Positions 8,934 through 17,773 of a DNA stretch of 29,049 nucleotides are shown in pieces (the first letter of the stretch is position 1; the number at the start of each line of letters is the position of its first letter). This stretch comes from Bacteroidales bacterium (GTDB lineage Bacteria > Bacteroidota > Bacteroidia > Bacteroidales > VadinHA17): assembly GCA_016936695.1 (NCBI GenBank), contig JAFGXK010000117.1:1-29049 (forward strand), given 5' to 3'. Below the pieces are notes generated by a model that was not told the DNA's origin, made no database searches, and worked only from the letters and a program-made list of their open reading frames with translations. A program made the translations under genes and the position numbers.

Positions 8934-10244
8934 TTATTTCTCAAATTTACAATTTTTTAATGCATCAGCAACAACAAAAGTACTTCCCCCGATGAATACA
9001 ACATCATTCTCCGAAGCAACATCCAGGGCTGACCTGACAGCTGATCTCACATCAGGATAAGCATTACCCTTAAGGTTCCATCGCAGCGCCTCAGCCATCA
9101 GTACTCTTTCGTCAAGCGCTCTCGGCACCGAAGCCCGTGTAAAAAAATAGTCCGCCTCTGACGGAAAGAGCGGCAGAACAGACCCGCGGTCCTTATCATC
9201 TACAAATCCGATCACGATATGAAGTTCCTCACCTGCAGTACTTTTAAGCTGCGATAACACATAGCTGAGACCTTCAAGGTTGTGTCCGGTATCGCAGACC
9301 ACAAGAGGTTTTCTTCCAACGATCTGCCATCGTCCCATCAGTCCTGTATTTCCGACTGTCCGTCTTATCCCGTTTATTATATTCATGTCGCTGCAGGGGA
9401 TTATTTCCTGCAGCATGCGGATGGACTGAAAGACAGCCTGAATGTTCTTTGCCTGATAATCACCTCCAAGGTTTGTTTCTCCGGTGAAGCTGCATCCGGT
9501 TGATTTCTCGAGTACAGAATATTTTCGCTTGCCTTTACTATAATTCAAATCATCAAGCCTGCACTCAAATTCCTGATCGGCAAACCGGATATCAGATTTC
9601 TTCTGTTGGGCTGCCGATATAAAAACATTGCTGATCTCATCCTGAGTTTCGCTTACAACAACAGGCACTCCGGGTTTGATTATTCCTGCTTTCTCCCCTG
9701 CAATTTTCAAAATGGTATCTCCAAGCAGGTCGGCGTGGTCATGACCAATGTTAGTAATTACCGATAGCTCCGGGCTGATAATATTCGTAGAATCAAGCCT
9801 TCCCCCAAGCCCAACTTCAATAACTGCAATATCGACACCGGCGCGGGCATAATAGTCGAAAGCAAGTGCAACTGTCATCTCAAAAAACGAGGGTTTCAGT
9901 GAAGCAATAACAGCATTATGCTTCCTGATGAATAATGTAACCTCTCTTTTGGGGATCATCCTTCCGTCAATCCTGATCCTTTCCCTGAAATCCTTAAGAT
10001 GGGGTGAAGTGTAAAGTCCTGTAGAATATCCGGCCTCCTGCAAAACAGAAGCTATCATATGGGAAACAGAACCCTTGCCGTTCGTGCCTGCGACATGAAT
10101 GCATTTGTATTTAAAATGTGGATGTCCAAAATATTTGTCAAGTGCAAGCGAGTTTTCCAGATCATTCTTATAGGCTGCCTTCCCTATCCTGTGGTAAGCA
10201 GGAAGCTGGCTGTACATGAATGCAATTGTCTGATTGTAATCCAT
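8934..10244 (-). CDS. folC: Bifunctional folylpolyglutamate / dihydrofolate synthase
   Basis: A cytoplasmic Mur-ligase-fold enzyme that adds glutamate to folates and, in bifunctional forms, to dihydropteroate. The frame is open from 10274, but I choose the ATG at 10244, which gives MDYNQTIAFMYSQLP, the normal FolC N-terminus; this makes 436 residues. The N-terminal helix region with YHRIGKAAYK and FGHPH is typical. The ATP P-loop is GTNGKGS (53-59), preceded by the family motif HVA. Other hallmarks are YTSPHL-RERIRIDG-like sequence, EVGLGGRLDSTN, ITNIGHDH and a C-terminal domain with CDTGHNLEG. The gene diverges from phoH. It is followed 12 bp later by the 5'-nucleotidase gene on the same strand. 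Confidence 0.94.
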   Translation of the reverse strand: MDYNQTIAFMYSQLPAYHRIGKAAYKNDLENSLALDKYFGHPHFKYKCIHVAGTNGKGSVSHMIASVLQEAGYSTGLYTSPHLKDFRERIRIDGRMIPKREVTLFIRKHNAVIASLKPSFFEMTVALAFDYYARAGVDIAVIEVGLGGRLDSTNIISPELSVITNIGHDHADLLGDTILKIAGEKAGIIKPGVPVVVSETQDEISNVFISAAQQKKSDIRFADQEFECRLDDLNYSKGKRKYSVLEKSTGCSFTGETNLGGDYQAKNIQAVFQSIRMLQEIIPCSDMNIINGIRRTVGNTGLMGRWQIVGRKPLVVCDTGHNLEGLSYVLSQLKSTAGEELHIVIGFVDDKDRGSVLPLFPSEADYFFTRASVPRALDERVLMAEALRWNLKGNAYPDVRSAVRSALDVASENDVVFIGGSTFVVADALKNCKFEK

Positions 10245-10343
10245 TATTGTTGTGAAAAAGTCTATACCGGCCAAATGGTCCGTCAGGAACCCTACAAATT
10301 AACATACTTTCAACACATGCAACAATCTAATCTTTATTTTAGT

Positions 10344-10351
10344 TATTTTTG
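10344..10351 (+). promoter_or_regulatory. Candidate -7 promoter box for the PhoH gene
   Basis: TATTTTTG matches the Bacteroidota TAnnTTTG box. It lies 57 bases before the phoH-type gene start in the folC/phoH divergent gap, which would give a leader of about 50 bases. No clear -33 TTTG partner is visible. Confidence 0.35.
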
Positions 10352-10408
10352 CAAACTGGCGACATATGGTAAGAACGCTTACAGTGTATTGATTACAAAT
10401 TATTTATC

Positions 10409-11743
10409 ATGACGAAAAAACACAATAAAAAACTTTTTATCATTGACACAAACGTACTGCTGCACGATTATAAATGCATTTACAACTTTGAAGAGAACGA
10501 TGTAATTATTCCGATCGTTGTCCTCGAGGAACTGGACAAATTTAAAAAGGGCAATGACATTATTAACTTCCATGCCAGGGAATTCACCCGTGAACTTGAC
10601 AAACTTTCAGGAGACATGCTGCTTACAGCGAATATTCCGCTGGGCGAAAATCTTGGAAACCTTCATATAGAAACCGGCCGCGATTTTTCCGAAAAAGTCA
10701 GCCAGTCATTTGCTGAAAGAACACCGGACCACAGGATCCTTGCAATAGCAGATTACGTCTGCACCTCGAACAAGGACAAAACTGTCGTTTTGATTTCAAA
10801 GGATATCAACCTCAGGATGAAGGCTAAATCGCTTGGAATAATGGCTCAGGATTATCAGAACGACAAGGTTGCCAATATTGATGATCTTTACAAGGGAATA
10901 AGGGTTCTTGAAGGAGTTGAACACAAACTGATAAGTAAACTCTATGAAGTTCCTGAAGGTGTAAATGCCGATGAATTCAGAATTGAACCTGATCTTAGGG
11001 GGCACCAGTTCTTTATAATGAAAAACAGCGGGGCAAGTGCCCTTGCGCATTACAACCCTGCAACCAGGCTGCTGAACAGGGTTATCAAACAGACCACGTA
11101 TGGAATAGATCCCCGCAATGCAGAACAAACTTTTGCAATTGATGCCCTTTCAAACCCTGACGTTCAGCTGGTTTCACTCACGGGCAAAGCCGGAACCGGA
11201 AAAACTCTACTTGCTCTGGCAGCAGCACTCCAGCAGCACAAGAGATACAAGCAAATATTTCTTGCCCGGCCCATCGTTCCCCTTGCAAACAGGGACCTTG
11301 GATTCCTGCCAGGCGATGTGAAAGAAAAAATGGATCCCTATATGACGCCCTTGTATGACAACCTCACAGTTATCAAGCATAAATTCAGCCATCAGAGTCC
11401 TGAGTTCCTGAGGATAAACGATATGATGAAGGAAGAGAAACTGGTAATAACCCCTCTTGCCTACATCAGGGGCAGAAGCCTGTCGAGCATCTTCTTCATT
11501 GTGGATGAAGCTCAGAACCTGACTCCTCACGAAATCAAGACAATTATAACAAGGGCCGGTGAAGGAACAAAGATGGTCTTTACCGGAGATATTGAACAAA
11601 TCGACTCTCCCTATCTTGACACAGCTTCGAACGGACTAAGCTATCTGTCGGACAAGATGAAGGACCAGGACGTTTTTGCGCATGTGAACCTGGTAAAAGG
11701 TGAACGCAGTCCGCTGGCTGAGCTTGCCAGCAAATTGCTGTAA
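10409..11743 (+). CDS. PIN-PhoH fusion ATPase/ribonuclease
   Basis: A 444-residue cytoplasmic protein of the PIN-PhoH (YlaK-like) type. The N-terminal PIN domain (about 8-145) has the acidic nuclease residues in FIIDTNVLLHDY, VLEELDKFK, TPDHRILAIADYV and LISKDINLRMKAKS. The C-terminal PhoH domain has a Walker A motif GKAGTGKT (259-266) and a Walker B motif FFIVDEAQN, then GEGTKMVFTGDIEQID. Characterised PIN-PhoH proteins act as ATP-dependent RNA helicase/ribonucleases; the substrate here is unknown. Length and order match the family. It is the first gene of a plus-strand run and diverges from folC. Confidence 0.93.
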   Translation: MTKKHNKKLFIIDTNVLLHDYKCIYNFEENDVIIPIVVLEELDKFKKGNDIINFHAREFTRELDKLSGDMLLTANIPLGENLGNLHIETGRDFSEKVSQSFAERTPDHRILAIADYVCTSNKDKTVVLISKDINLRMKAKSLGIMAQDYQNDKVANIDDLYKGIRVLEGVEHKLISKLYEVPEGVNADEFRIEPDLRGHQFFIMKNSGASALAHYNPATRLLNRVIKQTTYGIDPRNAEQTFAIDALSNPDVQLVSLTGKAGTGKTLLALAAALQQHKRYKQIFLARPIVPLANRDLGFLPGDVKEKMDPYMTPLYDNLTVIKHKFSHQSPEFLRINDMMKEEKLVITPLAYIRGRSLSSIFFIVDEAQNLTPHEIKTIITRAGEGTKMVFTGDIEQIDSPYLDTASNGLSYLSDKMKDQDVFAHVNLVKGERSPLAELASKLL

Positions 11744-11791
11744 GATGCAACAAAAGTTAAAACCATATCAGATAAAATAATCAATAATAAC

Positions 11792-12502
11792 ATGAAAACC
11801 AAATTATCCACACTCCTCCTTTTTATCCTGATAATCATAACAGGAACCTCTTTTGATGCTACTGGCCAGAGATCCCGGAAATCCGACAGTGCATCCAAAT
11901 CAGTAAAAAACAAAAAAAGTACAGAGATCAAGCTCTTTAACGGCAATGATCTCTCAAACTGGGTATTTTACCTCAAGGATCCTGCAGTTGACCCTGCTTC
12001 TGTTTTTACGGTCCAAAATGGTGTTATTCATATAACAGGTGATCCTTTCGGATATATGAGAACCAAAGATGCCTATTCTGATTACCAGCTTCATGTTGAA
12101 TGGCGTTATCCCGGCGAATTATCAAACAGCGGGGTTTTTGTTCATGCACAGACTCCCGACACCATTTGGCTTAAATGCTTTGAATGTCAGCTGAAAGCAG
12201 GCAACGCCGGTGACTTTGTCTGCATGAATGGTGCAAAAATGAATGAAATGAAGAATAACTCACGGGTAGTAGCTAAAATGGCTGCATCTTCAGAGAAATC
12301 AGCCGGTGAATGGAATACCATGGAAGTCACCTGCAAATCAAACACCATTGAGGTCAGTGTTAACGGAACACTTCAGAACAAGGCGACAGGTATTTCAGAC
12401 TCAAAGGGTCATATCTGCCTTCAGAGCGAAGGAAAGGACATTGAATTCAGGAACGTCTATCTTACCAGACTCCCGCAGGCAAAAAGCAGAAGCAGAAAAT
12501 AA
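11792..12502 (+). CDS. Secreted DUF1080 (3-keto-disaccharide hydrolase domain) protein
   Basis: A 236-residue exported protein with signal peptide MKTKLSTLLLFILIIITGTS and a cleavage site near residue 26. It has a single DUF1080 domain (about 47-230) with the usual opening IKLFNGNDLSNW, a central segment LSNSGVFVHAQ followed by ECQLKAG, and a closing IEFRNVYLTRLP. The fold is a concanavalin-like lectin/glucanase type. The Pfam family is now named for 3-keto-glycoside hydrolase activity, but many members are uncharacterised. No sugar-utilisation genes are adjacent, so the substrate cannot be inferred. It lies 48 bp after the PhoH gene and 62 bp before mtaB on the same strand. The C-terminus is short and basic. 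Confidence 0.88.
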   Translation: MKTKLSTLLLFILIIITGTSFDATGQRSRKSDSASKSVKNKKSTEIKLFNGNDLSNWVFYLKDPAVDPASVFTVQNGVIHITGDPFGYMRTKDAYSDYQLHVEWRYPGELSNSGVFVHAQTPDTIWLKCFECQLKAGNAGDFVCMNGAKMNEMKNNSRVVAKMAASSEKSAGEWNTMEVTCKSNTIEVSVNGTLQNKATGISDSKGHICLQSEGKDIEFRNVYLTRLPQAKSRSRK

Positions 12503-12564
12503 ATATTAATACACCGGCTGCCAGGATTTGTCAGTCTGCCGTATTCAAACCGTATCCCCTGAAA

Positions 12565-13869
12565 ATGGAAAAAACCCGGAAAAAGGTTTTATTCTATACA
12601 CTTGGATGTAAACTGAATTTCACGGAAACATCAACCATAGCCCGGTCGTTTCCGGAGGACCAGTTTGAGGTGGTCAAACCCGGTACAAAGGCCGATATCT
12701 ACGTCATCAACACCTGCTCGGTAACCGATATAGCTGACAGGAAATGCAGACAGGCAATTAAAAAATTCAACCATCAGTCGCCCGATGCAGTGATTGCTGT
12801 TGTGGGATGCTACGCTCAGCTTAATCCGGATGAGATTTCATCCATCCCCGGGGTGGATATAGTATTGGGTACAAATGAAAAATACAAACTTGCCTCATTC
12901 CTGAGCAACGCCCGGAAAAGGAAACTCCCTGAAGTCCACTCCTGTGAACTTTCGGATAAGGATATTTTCTTCCCTTCCTTCTCTGCAGGCGACAGAACCA
13001 GATCGTTTCTGAAAGTGCAGGACGGTTGTGACTACAAATGCTCATACTGCACGATACCGCTTGCCCGGGGGAAAAGCAGAAACCAGGATATTGCTTCCAT
13101 TGTAAAGGAAGCTGAATTAATAGCCCGGGATGGGACTAAAGAGATTGTGCTGACCGGCGTTAATATCGGCGATTTCGGAAAAACGACAGGAGAGAGCTTT
13201 TCTGATCTGTTAAGGAAACTGACAGGTGTGGAAGGTATAGAAAGATACAGAATCTCATCAATCGAGCCGAATCTGCTTACGGATGAGATAATTGAGCTTG
13301 CAGCCCTGTCTCCCAAAATACTTCCTCATTTCCACATCCCTCTCCAGAGCGGGTCGGATAAAGTATTGGGACTCATGAGAAGAAGATACAGACGCGAACA
13401 GTTTGCAAACAGGGTAACGACAATTCGGAAGCTGATGCCTCTGGCTGGCATCGGAGCTGATGTAATTGTTGGATTTTCGGGAGAATCGGATGGCGATTTT
13501 GCGGATACATACAGTTTTCTTGAAAGCATGCCCCTCTCTTATCTTCATGTTTTTAACTTTTCAGAACGCCCCGGCACACAGGCTCAAAATATGCCCGGAA
13601 AAGTACCCTTTAAAATCAGGGAAGAAAGAAGCCGGAAGCTCATAACTCTATCTGAAAGAAAACATTCTGAATTCGGCTCACTAAACACAGGAGCAACCGC
13701 TGAAGTGCTTTTTGAACATACCCGAAGCGGCGGCATGATATCAGGATTCACGGAGAATTACCTGAGAACCGAACTGCCCTGGGATCCGGTTCTTGCAGGA
13801 GCTATCAGGAGAGTCAGACTGACAGGCATCTCCGAATCAGGAAGAATGACATCTGAATTAATTGACTGA
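12565..13869 (+). CDS. mtaB: tRNA t6A37 methylthiotransferase MtaB
   Basis: A radical-SAM methylthiotransferase that converts N6-threonylcarbamoyladenosine at tRNA position 37 to its 2-methylthio form. The N-terminal UPF0004 domain has its three cluster cysteines in TLGCKLN, NTCSVTD and VGCYAQL. The radical SAM motif CxxxCxxC is at Cys155, Cys159 and Cys162 (GCDYKCSYC). Further family signatures are LTGVNIGDFG, RISSIEPN, HFHIPLQSGSDKVLGLMRRRY and ADVIVGFSGE. A TRAM-like RNA-binding tail ends the 434 residues. The KLN after the first cysteine and the LTGVN segment favour MtaB over MiaB and RimO. The gene heads a tight cluster; the next gene begins 3 bp after its stop. Confidence 0.94.
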   Translation: MEKTRKKVLFYTLGCKLNFTETSTIARSFPEDQFEVVKPGTKADIYVINTCSVTDIADRKCRQAIKKFNHQSPDAVIAVVGCYAQLNPDEISSIPGVDIVLGTNEKYKLASFLSNARKRKLPEVHSCELSDKDIFFPSFSAGDRTRSFLKVQDGCDYKCSYCTIPLARGKSRNQDIASIVKEAELIARDGTKEIVLTGVNIGDFGKTTGESFSDLLRKLTGVEGIERYRISSIEPNLLTDEIIELAALSPKILPHFHIPLQSGSDKVLGLMRRRYRREQFANRVTTIRKLMPLAGIGADVIVGFSGESDGDFADTYSFLESMPLSYLHVFNFSERPGTQAQNMPGKVPFKIREERSRKLITLSERKHSEFGSLNTGATAEVLFEHTRSGGMISGFTENYLRTELPWDPVLAGAIRRVRLTGISESGRMTSELID

Positions 13870-13872
13870 AAT

Positions 13873-14679
13873 ATGACAAATTTGAAAGCCTTATGTGGTG
13901 AAATTGAAATTGCTGCCCGGCAGGCAGGGGAATTCATATTGAAAGAATCGGCAACCTTTGACGCAAGAAATACTGAAATAAAGGGACTTAACAATTTTGT
14001 AACCTATGTGGACAAAGGTTCTGAAAAAATGCTGATTGAGAAACTTGCTCCACTAATTCCTGAGGCGGGCTTCATAGCTGAGGAGGGAACATCAGTTAAA
14101 AAGGGAAAGAAATTCAACTGGATAATAGATCCCCTTGACGGGACAACCAACTTCCTGCATGGCGTCCATCCCTTTGCTGTCAGTATCGGGCTTATGGAAG
14201 ACGATGAAGTGATAGCCGGAGTGGTTCACGAACCAGGGTGGAATGAAACCTTCACCGCCTGGAAGGACGGAGGTTCATACCTCAACGGGAAAAGAATCAA
14301 TGTATCTCCTGTTCCGTCTTTATCCGGGGCCCTGGTGGCAACCGGATTCCCATACAACCTTTTCGACAGACTCGATCCTTACATGGACCTGCTGAAATAC
14401 CTTGTCCGGAACACCCAGGGGGTAAGACGCCTCGGATCTGCTGCCATAGATCTTGCATACGTGGCTTGCGGACGATATGACCTGTTCTATGAATACGACC
14501 TTAAAATATGGGATATTGCTGCCGGTATGCTTATTGTCAGAGAGGCAGGAGGCAGATTCAGCGATTTTTCAGGAAAAATAGCAGGCCTCGACGGAAGCGA
14601 GACTCTGGCTTCAAATGCATTTATCTACAATGAAATACTGGAGATAATCCGGTCGTTCATGGTTAATAAAACCAACTAA
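13873..14679 (+). CDS. Inositol-1-monophosphatase family protein (SuhB-like)
   Basis: A 268-residue cytoplasmic magnesium-dependent sugar-phosphate phosphatase. The metal site is intact: Glu70-Glu71 in IAEEGTS, DPLDGTTNFLHG (Asp86, Asp89) and WDIAAGMLIVREAGG (Asp214). The length is normal for the IMPase family. It follows mtaB after 3 bp and precedes the acyltransferase by 2 bp, so translational coupling is likely. Family members act on inositol phosphate, adenosine bisphosphate or related substrates, and some bind RNA polymerase (SuhB of E. coli). I cannot decide the substrate from sequence alone. Confidence 0.92.
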   Translation: MTNLKALCGEIEIAARQAGEFILKESATFDARNTEIKGLNNFVTYVDKGSEKMLIEKLAPLIPEAGFIAEEGTSVKKGKKFNWIIDPLDGTTNFLHGVHPFAVSIGLMEDDEVIAGVVHEPGWNETFTAWKDGGSYLNGKRINVSPVPSLSGALVATGFPYNLFDRLDPYMDLLKYLVRNTQGVRRLGSAAIDLAYVACGRYDLFYEYDLKIWDIAAGMLIVREAGGRFSDFSGKIAGLDGSETLASNAFIYNEILEIIRSFMVNKTN

Positions 14680-14681
14680 CA

Positions 14682-15569
14682 ATGTGGAGGGCAGGATACT
14701 ATATCTTTTACGGTATCAACCGGATAATTAACCTTCTGCCACTTGGTGTTCTTTACCTAAGCTCTGATGTCCTGTTCCTTTTGCTTTATTACTTCCCATC
14801 CTACAGGAAACATGTAGTCGGGAAAAACCTGCTTAACTCATTTCCCGATAAATCTCCTGAAGAAATCAAAAAAATTGAAAAAGGATTTTACAGGCACCTG
14901 GCGGATCTCTTCATCGAGACGCTCAAATTACCAGGAATGAGCAATAAGGAACTCATGAAAAGAGTCAGATTAACCAATCCGGAGCTGCTCAGAAACCTGT
15001 ATGAATCAGGGAAGGACGTTGCAATGGTGTACAGCCATTACAATAACTGGGAGTGGCTGTCTGCCTGTATCTCTCTGCTCACGGAATACAAATGCGTCGG
15101 TGTTTACAAACCTGTGAAAAACAAAATTGTAAACAAATTTCTTAACGATCAGAGAACGAGAAACAATGCAGATCTGGCTCCCATGCAGATGATTGTCAGG
15201 AAAATTGTCGAAAACAGAAAAAAAGGGATCAGGGGATTATACGGATTCATGTCAGATCAGACTCCCGCCCCTACTTTGATTGAGTACAACACCGGTTTCC
15301 TGAACCAGGAGACACCTGTTTTCCTTGGTCTTGAAAAAATTGCGTCAAAATACAACATGGCAGTGGTGTTCATTGAATTCCTTAAGATAAGGCGAGGTTA
15401 TTACGAAATGACTCACGAGGTTCTGTTCGAGACTACCTCAGGACTTCCCAAATACCTGATCACCGATACTCACGTTAAGAGACTTGAGAAAATGATAATA
15501 GACAGACCTGAATACTGGTTATGGACACACAGGAGGTGGAAATACAAAAAAGAAACTGCCAATGGTTAA
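14682..15569 (+). CDS. LpxL/HtrB-like lysophospholipid/lipid A acyltransferase
   Basis: A 295-residue membrane-associated acyltransferase of the LpxL/LpxM (HtrB/MsbB) family, likely adding a secondary acyl chain to lipid A. It has an N-terminal hydrophobic segment (about 5-35, LLPLGVLYLSSDVLFLLLYYF). The catalytic HX4E motif is His119 to Glu124 within YSHYNNWEW. A second conserved region follows, GLYGFMSDQTP, matching the family's GG-x-x-DQ-type segment. The C-terminal RPEYWLWTHRRWK is the usual signature for this group. Its last 8 bases overlap the start of the glycosyltransferase gene (ATGGTTAA), a sign of coupled translation. Both neighbours fit an envelope lipid or glycan role. Confidence 0.9.
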   Translation: MWRAGYYIFYGINRIINLLPLGVLYLSSDVLFLLLYYFPSYRKHVVGKNLLNSFPDKSPEEIKKIEKGFYRHLADLFIETLKLPGMSNKELMKRVRLTNPELLRNLYESGKDVAMVYSHYNNWEWLSACISLLTEYKCVGVYKPVKNKIVNKFLNDQRTRNNADLAPMQMIVRKIVENRKKGIRGLYGFMSDQTPAPTLIEYNTGFLNQETPVFLGLEKIASKYNMAVVFIEFLKIRRGYYEMTHEVLFETTSGLPKYLITDTHVKRLEKMIIDRPEYWLWTHRRWKYKKETANG

Positions 15570-16584
15570 AACTGCTGTTGTCATACTTAACTGGAACGGC
15601 ATCGGCTGGCTGAAGAAATTCCTGGAAACGACCTTGAGATTCTCCGGCAGCAATGATACCATGGTATATCTGGCCGATAACGGATCGACAGACGGTTCAA
15701 TGGAATGGGCTGCAGAAATCAAGGGACCAATAGGTTTAATCCAGTTTGAGAAAAACCATGGATTTGCAGGCGGCTATAATCGTGCCCTGTCACAGATCAC
15801 CGCAAAATATTTCGTTCTTTTAAATTCAGATGCAGAGGTCACCGAAAGCTGGTTAAGGCCGCTAACCGAGTATATGGATAACAATCCTGATGTCGCCGCC
15901 TGCCAGCCCAAAATAAAGTCGTACAATAAAAAAGATTATTTTGAATATGCAGGAGCAGCCGGGGGTTATATTGACAAGTTCGGCTATACCTTCTGCAGAG
16001 GCCGTATTTTTCATAATGTAGAAAAGGATGAAGGTCAATATGACAGTACCGCTGACATCTTCTGGGCATCAGGCGCTTGCATGATGGTAAGATCCGATGC
16101 CTGGGAAAAATGCGGGGGATTTGACGATGATTTCTTTGCGCACATGGAGGAAGTGGACCTCTGCTGGAGGTTCCATCTGGCAGGGTACCGCGTTGCCTGC
16201 ATTCCGGAATCGGTGATTTACCATGCAGGCGGGGGAGCTCTTCCCTATGATTCGGAAAGAAAGACATACCTGAACTTCAGGAATAATCTGTTCCTTCTTT
16301 ATAAAAACCTGCCCGAAGCAAAACTCAAGAAGATTATTTTACTTAGAAAAATTCTTGACGGACTTGCCGCAGTTATGTTCCTGCTGAAAGGACGTCCGTA
16401 TAGTTTTTCTGCAGTTAGGAAAGCCCACCAGGACTTTAAAAAAAGCATTAATTCACTGCGTGTAAAAAGGGAAACAGTTAAAGGCATGACTCTTCTGAGC
16501 TGTGGAAACTGTCTATTGAACATTAGTATTGTTTCGAGGTTTTATCTAAGAGGTCAAAGATTTTACTCCAGCCTCGGGATCTAA
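15562..16584 (+). CDS. Family 2 glycosyltransferase
   Basis: A 340-residue GT-A fold transferase that moves a sugar from a nucleotide donor to an envelope glycan or related acceptor. The N-terminus reads VVILNWNG, then ADNGSTDGS (Asp39), GFAGGYNRAL, and the DxD-type LNSDAE (Asp90). The acceptor-side acidic motif is HMEEVDLCWRFHLAGY, and NFRNNLFLLYKN further on is typical of the rhamnosyltransferase/WbbL-like subgroup. There is no strong membrane segment except a weak hydrophobic stretch near the C-terminus. The start codon overlaps the upstream acyltransferase by 8 bp. Donor and acceptor cannot be told from sequence. Confidence 0.92.
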   Translation: MVKTAVVILNWNGIGWLKKFLETTLRFSGSNDTMVYLADNGSTDGSMEWAAEIKGPIGLIQFEKNHGFAGGYNRALSQITAKYFVLLNSDAEVTESWLRPLTEYMDNNPDVAACQPKIKSYNKKDYFEYAGAAGGYIDKFGYTFCRGRIFHNVEKDEGQYDSTADIFWASGACMMVRSDAWEKCGGFDDDFFAHMEEVDLCWRFHLAGYRVACIPESVIYHAGGGALPYDSERKTYLNFRNNLFLLYKNLPEAKLKKIILLRKILDGLAAVMFLLKGRPYSFSAVRKAHQDFKKSINSLRVKRETVKGMTLLSCGNCLLNISIVSRFYLRGQRFYSSLGI

Positions 16585-16595
16585 TAAACAAATGA

Positions 16596-17768
16596 ATGAG
16601 AACCTACCAGTTTGTTATATTTTTCGCCATTGTTTTTGCAATATACTCATTTGCAAATATCTATATCTATTTTAAGGGATACGGAGCAATTCAGACTTTC
16701 CAGAAAAACAAGATATTGTATTTTTCAGTTTTTCTGTTGCTGTCCTCATTTTTTATAGCAGGGAAGATACTGGAATCGAGACATTCAACCGTTTTTTCAG
16801 ATGTCCTTAATATCTTCGGAGGATTCTGGCTGGCTTTCATGCTTTACGGATTTCTGTTCCTTTTCCTTTCAGATATCATTTCCCTTCTGCTTCGTCTGGC
16901 CGGAATTCTTAACGGCAGCAATATCATGACATTTAAAAAATGGGCATATACGGGTACCCTTGCAATAAGCTTCCTACTTATAGCAGGTGGATTTGTAAAT
17001 GCACTAATGCCGAGGGTTACAGAATACGACATAGCGATAGACAAAGAGGCCGGAGAAGTTAAGGAACTAAGAATTGCAGCTGTATCCGACATTCATCTTG
17101 GAAGCATAATCAGGAAGAGGAGCCTGAAAAAGCTTTCGGAAATATTGAAAAAGACCGAACCGGATGTAGTGTTTCTTCTTGGTGATATTGTTGATGGCGA
17201 GATAGGCCCTGTGCTAAGGGGCGATCTTCTTAAATACTTTACCTGCCCGCATTGCAGGGAAGGCATGTATGCCATTACCGGAAACCACGAATTCATTGGA
17301 GGTGCCGAAAGGACCATACCATACATTGAGAGCAAGGGAATAAGGGTTCTTAAAGACGAAGTGGTTACACTCGACGGCGGAATTCAAATAGCAGGACGTC
17401 TTGACAGGGATTCAAAGAGGTACTATGGAAAGGACCGGATGCCCTTAACAGGACTTCTGGAGGATCTTGACCGCTCCAGGCCTGTTATCCTGCTCGATCA
17501 TCAGCCTTACCACCTGGATGAAACCGTGAACAGCGGGGTTGATTTGCAGCTCTCAGGCCATACACATAATGGCCAGATGTGGCCACTTAACTTTATTACT
17601 TCCAAACTTTATGAAGTCAGCTATGGTCACAGGAAAAAAGGCAATACCCACTTTATAGTTTCATCAGGCTTCGGACTATGGGGTCCCCGGGTCAGGATTG
17701 GCAGCAGATCAGAAGTTCTTCTTATTAAAGTCAGATTTGGTAATCCCGCTTCTTCCGGCACTGAATGA
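16596..17768 (+). CDS. Membrane-anchored metallophosphoesterase (YkuE-like)
   Basis: A 390-residue protein with four predicted N-terminal membrane helices (about 4-24, 40-58, 68-98 and 114-134) and a C-terminal calcineurin-type phosphoesterase domain. The metal motifs are SDIHLGS (Asp165, His167), LLGDIVDGE, ITGNHEF, LLDHQPYHL and LSGHTHNGQMWP. This architecture occurs in the YaeI/YkuE group, some of which act on lipid-linked phosphates such as UDP-2,3-diacylglucosamine or phosphatidylglycerol phosphates; the substrate here is unknown. It is the last gene of the operon starting at mtaB, 11 bp after the glycosyltransferase. Its stop codon is only 5 bp from that of the convergent murF, so transcription termination must occur inside the opposing gene or read through. 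Confidence 0.92.
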   Translation: MRTYQFVIFFAIVFAIYSFANIYIYFKGYGAIQTFQKNKILYFSVFLLLSSFFIAGKILESRHSTVFSDVLNIFGGFWLAFMLYGFLFLFLSDIISLLLRLAGILNGSNIMTFKKWAYTGTLAISFLLIAGGFVNALMPRVTEYDIAIDKEAGEVKELRIAAVSDIHLGSIIRKRSLKKLSEILKKTEPDVVFLLGDIVDGEIGPVLRGDLLKYFTCPHCREGMYAITGNHEFIGGAERTIPYIESKGIRVLKDEVVTLDGGIQIAGRLDRDSKRYYGKDRMPLTGLLEDLDRSRPVILLDHQPYHLDETVNSGVDLQLSGHTHNGQMWPLNFITSKLYEVSYGHRKKGNTHFIVSSGFGLWGPRVRIGSRSEVLLIKVRFGNPASSGTE

Positions 17769-17773
17769 ACAAC

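Noticed and set aside
15839..16267. A 142-residue minus-strand frame antisense to the glycosyltransferase
   Set aside because: The composition is typical of a shadow frame (rich in Arg, His, Pro and Cys), and the plus-strand gene is certain.
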